DNA of 32,094 nucleotides from Acidimicrobiaceae bacterium. GTDB taxonomy: Bacteria; Actinomycetota; Acidimicrobiia; Acidimicrobiales; Bog-793. Shown in pieces: positions 25,399-32,094 of the stretch (the first letter of the stretch is position 1; every line of letters starts with the position of its first letter). The notes under the pieces were generated by a model. It was not told where the DNA came from. It was given only the letters and a program-made list of their open reading frames with translations, and made no database searches. The DNA is taken from contig DAHWHN010000023.1 in assembly GCA_027335685.1 (NCBI GenBank), positions 1 through 32,094 on the forward strand. Direction: 5' to 3'. The translations under genes were made by a program, and so were the position numbers.

Positions 25399-28310
25399 GC
25401 GCCGCAGCTCGCGCCGCCGCGGCGCCCGACCCCGACGGCTCCGACGGCTCCGACGGCTCCGACGGCACGGCCGACCTCGACGGCTGGCCTGACGGGCACG
25501 GCGCGGGCCGTGGCCGGCGCGACGACGTCACGAGCCTGCTCGCAGCCGGGTGCGACGTCGTGTTCGTGCCCGGCGATCCGGCCCGTCTCGGCCAGTTCGC
25601 CCTGTACGCGCGCCCCGAGGCGGTCTCGTCCGGAAGCGACGGGCCCGCGGGCATCGCCGGCGAGGTCGAGGTCGTCCTGCCCCGCGGCATGGTCGTCCGC
25701 CGGCAGAGCCGTCCCGCGCGGCTGCTCCCGATCGACGACGCGCTCTCGAGCCTGCGCGACCTCGACCCGTCGAGTGTCCGTCCGTCGGCGCTCGCCTGGT
25801 CGACCGTGCTCACGGCCGGTCTCGGCCTCGTCGCCGCCGGCCGCCTGCTCCCGGCGGTCAGCGCCGCGGGCTTCGACGTCTGGCAGGTCGGCCCGCTCGG
25901 CCCCGCCGAGCTCCGGATGCTCTCCTCGCTCGCCGACGCCCTGCCGCCGGCTGGACACGCCCTCGCGTGGGGGAGCGGGTCGCCCCTCCGGGTCGCGTCC
26001 GCGGAAGTGCTCGTCCGGGCGGCGTGGGACGCGATCGCCGACTCGCTCGTGCGCTCGGCGGCCGCACCGGTCGTCGCCGGCGGCGCGCGCTACGCCGCTC
26101 GAGCGCCGCAGGACGCCACGGAGCTGCGACCGTGGCTCGCCGACGCGTCCCGCGGGATCCAGGGCGGCGCGGCGATCGCGCTCCGGGTCGAGCTCGGCGA
26201 CGAGGAGCCGTGCGCCGTGCTCCAGCTCACGAGCAGGGCCGAGGCAAGCCTCGTCGTCGACGCGACCGAGCTGTTCGGAGCCCCTGCGAGCGTGCTGGGC
26301 CGCTTCGGCGAGGACGCGGAGACAGACCTGCTCCTCGCGCTGCGGCGTGGCGCGCGCGCCTGGCCGCCGCTCGACGCGCTGCTGCACGAGCGCGTCCCGG
26401 GACGCCTCCCCCTCGACGACGACATGCTCGCGGACCTCCTCGCCGACGGCGCGACCGTGCTCCAAGGCACGGGGATCGACGTCCTCTGGCCAGCCGAGCT
26501 GCTCCACGACAAGGTCGAGCTGCGCGCGGCGATCGTCTCGGCACCCGGCAAGGTCGACGAGGCCGGCTTCGACCTCGGCAGCCTCCTCGCCTTCCGGTGG
26601 CAGGCGACCCTCGGCGGCGACGTCCTCGACGAGGAGGAGATCGGCCAGCTCGCTGAAGCCAAGCGTGGCCTGGTCCGCCTGCGCGGACGCTTCGTCGCGG
26701 CCGACCCCGCGCTGCTCGCCCGCCTCACGGCCCGCCGGCTCGGGCGCCTCGGTGCCGCGGAGGCGCTGGGCGCCCTGCTGGCAGGTAGCCTCGTCGTCGA
26801 CGGCGAGACGGTCCCGGTCGTCGCAGACGGCCCGCTCGCGCGGCTCGCCGAGCGCCTCGCGGCGCTCGCGGACGGCTCGCTCCCGGAGCTCGGGACGCCT
26901 GACGGCCTGCTCGCCGAGCTCCGGCCCTACCAGTCACGCGGCGTCGCCTGGCTCCACGAGATGGCCGCGACCGGCCTCGGCGGCTGCCTCGCGGACGACA
27001 TGGGCCTCGGCAAGACGCTGCAGGTGATCGCGCTCCACCTGCACCGCAGCGCCGGCGGCTGCGGTCCGACACTCGTCGTCTGCCCGACCTCGCTCCTCGG
27101 CAACTGGGAGAGGGAGGTACGCCGCTTCGCGCCCTCGGTCACGGTCCGGCGCTACCACGGCAGCAACCGCTCGCTCGAGGAGATCGGCAGGGGCGAGATC
27201 GTCGTCACGAGCTACGGCGTGGCACGCGCCGACCACGAGAGGCTCGCGGCCGCGGGCTTCTCCCTCGTCGTCGCGGACGAGGCGCAGCACGCGAAGAACC
27301 CACGGTCCGCGACCGCCCGGGCCCTACGCGCGCTCGGCGCGCCGGCGCGCATCGCCCTCACGGGCACACCCGTCGAGAACCGCCTGAGCGAGCTGTGGTC
27401 GATCCTCGACTGGACGACGCCGGGCCTGCTCGGACCCCTCGACCGCTTCGTCCGCACCGTCGCCGTGCCGATCGAGCGCTACCGCGACCCGGGCGCGACC
27501 GAGCGCCTCGCGCGCTCGGTCCAGCCCTTCGTCCTGCGTCGTCGCAAGACCGATCCCGCCATCGCCCCGGACCTGCCCGAGCGGATCGTCACCGACGTCG
27601 CAGTGCCCCTCAGCCCGGAGCAGACGACCCTCTACGAGGCCGAGGTCCGCGAGGCGCTCGCGGTGATCGCCGAGAAGGAGGGCTTCGCGCGCCAGGGCCT
27701 CGTGCTCCGCCTGCTCACCGTGCTCAAGCAGATCTGCAACCACCCTGCGCACTACCTGCACCAGGCTGGTCCGCTCGCCGGGCGCTCGGGCAAGCTCGAC
27801 GCGCTCGAGGAGCTCCTCGGCGTCATCCTCGCCGAGGACGACTCCGTCCTCGTCTTCAGCCAGTTCGTCGAGTGCTGCGAGCTCATCGAGGCCCGGCTCG
27901 CCGAGCTCGGCATCCCGACGCTCATGCTCCACGGTGGCCTCGGCGCACGCCAGCGCACGGCCATGGTCGACGCGTTCCAAGCGGGCGAGGTTCGCGTCTT
28001 CCTGCTGTCGCTGAAAGCCGGAGGTGTCGGCTTGAACCTCACGCGGGCGAACCACGTCGTCCACTTCGACCGCTGGTGGAACCCCGCCGTCGAGGACCAG
28101 GCGACGGACCGCGCGCACCGCATCGGCCAGCAGCGCGCCGTGCAGGTGCACCGCCTCGTCGCCGAGGGAACGCTCGAGGACCGCATCGCGGAGCTGATCG
28201 AGAAGAAGCGCTCCCTCGCCGAGGCCGTCGTCGGTGGCGGCGAGGCCTGGATCGCGCAGATGAGCGACGACGAGCTCGCGGCGCTCGTCCAGCTGGGGAG
28301 CGGCTCGTGA
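25395..28310 (+). CDS. SNF2-family DEAD/DEAH-box helicase
   Basis: LRPYQSRGVAWLHEMAATGLGGCLADDMGLGKTLQVIAL (motifs Q/I/Ia), VVADEAQHAKNPRSATARAL (II), ALTGTPVENRLSELWSILDW (III), VFLLSLKAGGVGLNLTRANHVVHFDRWWNPAVEDQATDRAHRIGQ (V/VI). GTG overlaps the upstream TGA. Confidence 0.97.
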   Translation: MSAAARAAAAPDPDGSDGSDGSDGTADLDGWPDGHGAGRGRRDDVTSLLAAGCDVVFVPGDPARLGQFALYARPEAVSSGSDGPAGIAGEVEVVLPRGMVVRRQSRPARLLPIDDALSSLRDLDPSSVRPSALAWSTVLTAGLGLVAAGRLLPAVSAAGFDVWQVGPLGPAELRMLSSLADALPPAGHALAWGSGSPLRVASAEVLVRAAWDAIADSLVRSAAAPVVAGGARYAARAPQDATELRPWLADASRGIQGGAAIALRVELGDEEPCAVLQLTSRAEASLVVDATELFGAPASVLGRFGEDAETDLLLALRRGARAWPPLDALLHERVPGRLPLDDDMLADLLADGATVLQGTGIDVLWPAELLHDKVELRAAIVSAPGKVDEAGFDLGSLLAFRWQATLGGDVLDEEEIGQLAEAKRGLVRLRGRFVAADPALLARLTARRLGRLGAAEALGALLAGSLVVDGETVPVVADGPLARLAERLAALADGSLPELGTPDGLLAELRPYQSRGVAWLHEMAATGLGGCLADDMGLGKTLQVIALHLHRSAGGCGPTLVVCPTSLLGNWEREVRRFAPSVTVRRYHGSNRSLEEIGRGEIVVTSYGVARADHERLAAAGFSLVVADEAQHAKNPRSATARALRALGAPARIALTGTPVENRLSELWSILDWTTPGLLGPLDRFVRTVAVPIERYRDPGATERLARSVQPFVLRRRKTDPAIAPDLPERIVTDVAVPLSPEQTTLYEAEVREALAVIAEKEGFARQGLVLRLLTVLKQICNHPAHYLHQAGPLAGRSGKLDALEELLGVILAEDDSVLVFSQFVECCELIEARLAELGIPTLMLHGGLGARQRTAMVDAFQAGEVRVFLLSLKAGGVGLNLTRANHVVHFDRWWNPAVEDQATDRAHRIGQQRAVQVHRLVAEGTLEDRIAELIEKKRSLAEAVVGGGEAWIAQMSDDELAALVQLGSGS

Positions 28311-29572
28311 GCGGGCGCGAGACGCGGTGGCCGGCCCCGAGACCGCGCCGGCCCGGACCGGGGGCGCCGCGCGCCCGGGGCAAGGCGTCCTTCGGCCAGA
28401 CCTGGTGGGGGGCGGCATGGGTCGAGGCGCTCGAAGGCCGCGCCCGCCTCGACCCGAACCGCCTCCCTCGGGGCCGGGCCTATGCGCGCACGGGAGCCGT
28501 CGGGGCGCTCGACGCGCGCCCCGGCGAGATCACCGCAGCGGTCCAGGGCTCGCGCCGCACGCCGTACCAGGTGCGCGTCCGCGTCCGGACGTTCTCGCCC
28601 GAGGAGTGGGAGACGGTCCTCGACGCCTTGTGCTCCGAGATCGGCCACACGGCCGCCCTCCTCGACGGCGAGATCGCTCCCGGCGTCGCCGACGACGCAC
28701 GCGCCGTCGGGCTCGACCTGCTCCCCGGACCTGGAGAGCTCCAGCCGCGCTGCACGTGCCCGGACTGGGCCGACCCCTGCAAGCACGCGGCTGCCGTGTG
28801 CTACCTGTTCGCCGACGTTCTCGACGAGGATCCCTTCGCGCTCTTCACGCTCCGGGGTCGCGGCCGTGACGAGGTGCTCGCGGGGCTGCGCGCACGGCGG
28901 TCGGCCGGCATCGGCTCGAGCCCTGGTGGGCCGGCGGGCGCCGGCGGGCTGCCGAGCGCAGATCCGGGCGTGGTCGCGCGCGACGCGTGGGCGCGCACCG
29001 TCGCGGACCTGCCTGTCCCGCCACTGCCGCCGCGCACGCCGGGCCGGCCGACCGTGCTCGGCGTCGACCCGCCACGCGAGTCCGGCGTCGACACCGTGCG
29101 CCTGCGCGAGCTCGCCCTCGACGCAGCGGCGCGGGCTCTCGACCTCGCGCTCGGCGGCGAGTCGACAGGCGTCGAGCTCTCCCTCGACGAGGACCTCGCC
29201 CGGCGGGCAGCGCTGACGCTCGACGACCCGGTCGCCGGAGGCGGCGCGGGGCGCATCGATCTCGCGACACTCGCGAGCGCGGCCGGGCTCCCCGCGCGCG
29301 AGCTCCGGCGCCGCGCGCTCGCCTGGCAGGCGGCCGGCCGGGAGGGTCTCGCCGTCTTGCGCGACCCGTGGGACCCGCCACCAGGCGCTCTCGAGGGTGC
29401 GCGCCGGCTCCTCGGCAAGGGCGCCGCCGCGCGGCGCAACCGCGTCACCCTCGGCGAGCGCCAGCTCCGGCTCGGCCGCGACGGCAGGCTGCATCCCTAC
29501 CGGCGCGGCGTCGGGCGCGAGTGGGAGCCCGACGGCCCACCGCTCGTCGAGGACCCAGCGCCCGACGCGTGA
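28307..29572 (+). CDS. SWIM zinc finger family protein
   Basis: SFGQTWWGAAWVEALE, RGRAYARTGAVGALDARPGEITAAVQGSRRTPYQVRV, SWIM motif CTCPDWADPCKHAAAVCYLF. GTG 28307 overlaps the SNF2 TGA. Confidence 0.93.
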   Translation: MSGRETRWPAPRPRRPGPGAPRARGKASFGQTWWGAAWVEALEGRARLDPNRLPRGRAYARTGAVGALDARPGEITAAVQGSRRTPYQVRVRVRTFSPEEWETVLDALCSEIGHTAALLDGEIAPGVADDARAVGLDLLPGPGELQPRCTCPDWADPCKHAAAVCYLFADVLDEDPFALFTLRGRGRDEVLAGLRARRSAGIGSSPGGPAGAGGLPSADPGVVARDAWARTVADLPVPPLPPRTPGRPTVLGVDPPRESGVDTVRLRELALDAAARALDLALGGESTGVELSLDEDLARRAALTLDDPVAGGGAGRIDLATLASAAGLPARELRRRALAWQAAGREGLAVLRDPWDPPPGALEGARRLLGKGAAARRNRVTLGERQLRLGRDGRLHPYRRGVGREWEPDGPPLVEDPAPDA

Positions 29573-30438
29573 CGACGACCGGCGCCCGGGCCGAGCACAG
29601 CCTCCGTGCGCGCTGTGCTGCCGAGGCGGTCGGTACCGCACTGCTCCTCGCGATCGGGCTGTCGGTCGTCATCTTCGACCTCGGGCGGTCGAGCCCGCTC
29701 GCGACGCTGCTCCCCTCGCTTGCTGGCCGTCGCGCGCTCACCGGGCTGCTCTTCGGCGCGACCGGCATGGCGATCGCCCTCTCCGCCGTCGGACGGACGA
29801 GCGGTGCGCACATCAACCCCGTCGTGACGCTCGCCTTCTGGCTCGAGGGCACGATGACGCCCGCAGAGGCCGGCGCCTACGTGGCGAGCCAGCTCGTCGG
29901 CGCCGTTGCCGGAGCGGTGCCACTGCTCGCGTGGGGCGCCGACGGGCGCGCCCTTGGCTACGCGGCCACCGAGCCCGGTCCGCAGGGGATCGGCCTCGCG
30001 TTCGCCGGCGAGGTCGCGACGACCTTCGTCATGGTCACGTGCCTGCTCGCCTTCGTCGGCAGCCGCCGGCTCCGGCGCTATACCCCGGGCATCTTCCCCG
30101 TCCTGTACTGCGTCATGGTCTGGCTCGAAGCACCATGGTCGGGGACGAGCACCAACCCCGCACGCAGCCTCGGGCCGGACGTCGTCGGCCTCGACGTCCA
30201 CAGCTACTGGCTCTACGTCGCAGCGCCCGTGCTCGGCAGCCTCGCGGCCCTCGGCGCTCGGCGCGTCGCGCCCGTCCTGCGCACGCTCGACGTCGACGTC
30301 GCGCGCGTGTCCCACTTCGCACTCGCCGAGATCCGCGAGGTCGAGGACCGGCACGGGCCGGGCGAACCGGCGAACGGCAGCGGCGGCGCGCACGACGGCG
30401 CGCACGACGGCGCGCACGCAAACTTGCCAGGTCCGTGA
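29569..30438 (+). CDS. MIP/aquaporin family channel with C-terminal hydrophilic extension
   Basis: NPA-type motifs SGAHINPVVTLAF and GTSTNPARSLGPD, hydrophobic TM segments. GTG 29569 overlaps the SWIM-gene TGA. Confidence 0.92.
   Translation: MTTTGARAEHSLRARCAAEAVGTALLLAIGLSVVIFDLGRSSPLATLLPSLAGRRALTGLLFGATGMAIALSAVGRTSGAHINPVVTLAFWLEGTMTPAEAGAYVASQLVGAVAGAVPLLAWGADGRALGYAATEPGPQGIGLAFAGEVATTFVMVTCLLAFVGSRRLRRYTPGIFPVLYCVMVWLEAPWSGTSTNPARSLGPDVVGLDVHSYWLYVAAPVLGSLAALGARRVAPVLRTLDVDVARVSHFALAEIREVEDRHGPGEPANGSGGAHDGAHDGAHANLPGP
30385..30419 (+). repeat. 12-bp in-frame tandem repeat (GGCGCGCACGAC) in the aquaporin C-terminus
   Basis: Units at 30385-30396 and 30397-30408, partial at 30409-30419; encodes GAHDGAHDGAHA. 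Confidence 0.9.
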
Positions 30439-30544
30439 CAGTCCGGCCACAGCCCGTGCCAAGACCGGGACGCTTACATGGCTGCAGCGGCGGGACGAAT
30501 CGCCGCACCCGGCTTTGGGTCGGGCACGACACAGGAGACAGACC

Positions 30545-30787
30545 ATGAACCTACGACCGAAACTTCTCGCCACCGGCATCGTCGCCGGCTCGCTCGGCCT
30601 CGGCCTCGGCACGGCGGCCGTCGCGAGCGCAGCCACCCACTCGTCGACGAGCCCGACCACGACAGCGAGCACGACTGCTGCCGTGTCCGCGGCGGCGGCA
30701 CCGTCGACGACGAGCCCGTGCCCCGACCACTCCACGGGAAGCACGGGCAGCACGGGCACGGGCAGCACGGGCACGAGCGCGACGTGA
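30545..30787 (+). CDS. Small secreted Ser/Thr-rich protein of unknown function (80 aa)
   Basis: Signal-peptide-like MNLRPKLLATGIVAGSLGLGLGTAAVASAA, then low-complexity S/T, CPDHS motif and STGSTGSTGTGSTGTSAT tail; AGGAGA SD before the ATG. Confidence 0.7.
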   Translation: MNLRPKLLATGIVAGSLGLGLGTAAVASAATHSSTSPTTTASTTAAVSAAAAPSTTSPCPDHSTGSTGSTGTGSTGTSAT

Positions 30788-30796
30788 TCCCGGTGC

Positions 30797-30828
30797 CCCG
30801 CCGCCCCGGAGCGCTCCGGGGCGGCGGG
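30797..30828. terminator. 32-nt perfect palindrome / strong terminator-like hairpin
   Basis: CCCGCCGCCCCGGAGC|GCTCCGGGGCGGCGGG, 16-bp arms, immediately downstream of the 30545-30787 stop. Confidence 0.75.
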
Positions 30829-30898
30829 CGGTCACCGGCGACCGGTGCGCGCTGACCGCCGACCGGTGCTCCGAGAGCGGGCTCGGCTACCCTCGGCT

Positions 30899-31420
30899 GT
30901 GCTCCTGCTCGGTGTGCTCGTCGCCGTCGCCGTCGAGGTCGCCGCGTTCGTCGCCGTGGCGAGCCAGATCGGCGTCCTCCTCGCAGTCGTGCTCCTCCTG
31001 GTTGCCTCCGCCCTCGGACCGATGGCCGTCCGGCGAGCCGGCCTCGGTGTCCTCGCGCACACCCGCGAGCGGCTGCTCCGTGGCGAGGTGCCGACCAGGG
31101 AGCTCCTCGACGGGCTCGTCGTCCTCGCCGGCGGGGTGCTGATCTGCGTGCCGGGCTTCGTCGGCGACCTGCTCGGCCTGCTCCTCATGGTCGGTCCGGT
31201 CCGCCACCTCGTCATCCGGACGTCCGGTGACCACCTCGCACGCCGCGTGCGCACGATGCGCCGCGTCCGCTGGATGGCGGCAGACGTCCCGAGCCGCCCG
31301 GCGCCCGGCGCCGTCCCGCTGCCACCACGCTCGGGCGCGCTCGACCGGCGAGACGGCCTCGGCGACCTGCCCGGCGACCCGCGCCGCGCCGACGACCCGC
31401 GCCGGGACGGGCACGGCTAG
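30899..31420 (+). CDS. fxsA: FxsA family membrane protein
   Basis: LLLGVLVAVAVEVAAFVAVASQIGVLLAVVLLLVASALGPMAVRRAG, LLRGEVPTRELLDGLVVLAGGVLICVPGFVGDLLGLLLMVGPVR. GTG 30899 lies 5 nt after TACCCT (30888-30893), consistent with leaderless initiation; 30845 is an alternative start. Confidence 0.85.
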   Translation: MLLLGVLVAVAVEVAAFVAVASQIGVLLAVVLLLVASALGPMAVRRAGLGVLAHTRERLLRGEVPTRELLDGLVVLAGGVLICVPGFVGDLLGLLLMVGPVRHLVIRTSGDHLARRVRTMRRVRWMAADVPSRPAPGAVPLPPRSGALDRRDGLGDLPGDPRRADDPRRDGHG

Positions 31421-31423
31421 AGC

Positions 31424-32094
31424 TCAGCGGGTGAGCGCGCTCGGCCCGGCCCCTGCGTAGAGCTCGCAGGCCCGCCAGCAGTACCACGCCGCGATGGACC
31501 GGTAGGGCGCGAACGCGTCCCCGAGAGGGCCGAGCTCCCGCTCGCTCGGCATCGCCGTCCCGAAGGCGAGCCCGTACCCTCGCCGGACGCCGAGGTCCCC
31601 AGCAGGCCAGACGTCGAGCCGGCGGAGCTGGAACATGAGGAACATCTGGGCTGTCCAGCGACCGATGCCGCGCACGCCGGACAGGCGCTCGATGACCTCC
31701 TCGTCGCGCGCGCGGCCGAGCCGGCGCGGATCGAGCACGACGGTGCGGTCGAGGACCTTCGCCGAGAGGTCCCGGAGCGAGGCGACCTTGCTCGCCGACA
31801 GCCCGGCCGCGCGCATCTGCTCGGGATCGAGCGCGAGGAGCGCCGCCGGCTCGACCTGGCCGTCGAGAGCGGCGACGAGGCGGCCGTGGATCGCTGCCGC
31901 GGCCACCCCTGCGAGCTGCTGGTACACGACGGACCGGACGAGAGCGGCGAAGTGGCTGTCGTGGGGCCGGCCAAGGCGTGGCGGCCCGACCTCGGCGACG
32001 AGGCGCGCGAGCACGGCGTCGCGGTGCGCGAGCTCGAGCGCCGCCGTGCGCTGGCTGACCCGGCCGGCCGGCGCCGGCTGGCCCGTGCGGCCCG
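31424..32094 (-). CDS. DNA-3-methyladenine glycosylase / HhH-GPD superfamily (AlkA-like), 5' end probably beyond the window
   Basis: SVVYQQLAGVAAAAIHGRL, LSASKVASLRDLSAKV, LSGVRGIGRWTAQMFLMFQLRRLDVWPAGDLGVRRGYGL. Frame stays open upstream of 32014 to the window edge. Confidence 0.88.
   Translation of the reverse strand, partial: GRTGQPAPAGRVSQRTAALELAHRDAVLARLVAEVGPPRLGRPHDSHFAALVRSVVYQQLAGVAAAAIHGRLVAALDGQVEPAALLALDPEQMRAAGLSASKVASLRDLSAKVLDRTVVLDPRRLGRARDEEVIERLSGVRGIGRWTAQMFLMFQLRRLDVWPAGDLGVRRGYGLAFGTAMPSERELGPLGDAFAPYRSIAAWYCWRACELYAGAGPSALTR

Noticed and set aside
24079-29572. Known anti-phage system (DISARM-type or other SNF2-containing defence)
   Set aside because: No methyltransferase, PLD, DUF1998 or nuclease partner; no mobile-element context. 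Kept only as an open hypothesis.
1-32094. Genomic island or prophage
   Set aside because: No integrase, transposase, tRNA attachment site or phage structural genes visible; composition appears uniform by eye.

Overview
High-GC actinobacterial-type chromosomal window, possibly Acidimicrobiia-like judging by its 'GYYLV..G.V.NYGDA' secreted repeats (inference). It holds about 20 genes and no transposase, integrase, CRISPR array, rRNA or tRNA that I could see. Left to right: a phosphodiester-glycosidase-like secreted protein (-); PAS-GGDEF(degenerate)-EAL (-); SRAP/YedK-like peptidase (-); secreted CW_binding_2 protein (-); a Dpp/Opp-type ABC transporter operon (SBP, two permeases, fused dual ATPase) ending in a ROK repressor (-); a divergent operon MlrC/M81 - CutC - ROK kinase - enolase-superfamily enzyme (+); a 1131-aa secreted kelch-like/Ig-like/GYYL-repeat protein (-); CHASE-GGDEF-EAL (-); a translationally coupled operon (19-codon leaderless uORF) - DUF2786 - SNF2 helicase - SWIM protein - MIP channel (+); a small secreted Ser/Thr-rich peptide (+); FxsA (+); and an AlkA/HhH-GPD glycosylase (-). 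The best 'second look' items are: (i) the uORF-DUF2786-SNF2-SWIM-aquaporin operon, joined throughout by stop/start overlaps; (ii) a perfect 26-bp tandem duplication at the permease-permease junction that creates a 9-codon coupled mini-ORF; (iii) a 10-bp-phased NNNNACTCGA array in the SBP leader; (iv) the divergent MlrC/CutC/ROK/enolase + Dpp + ROK-repressor locus as an uncharacterised uptake/catabolic system; (v) a potential three-way-junction inverted-repeat structure between convergent genes.
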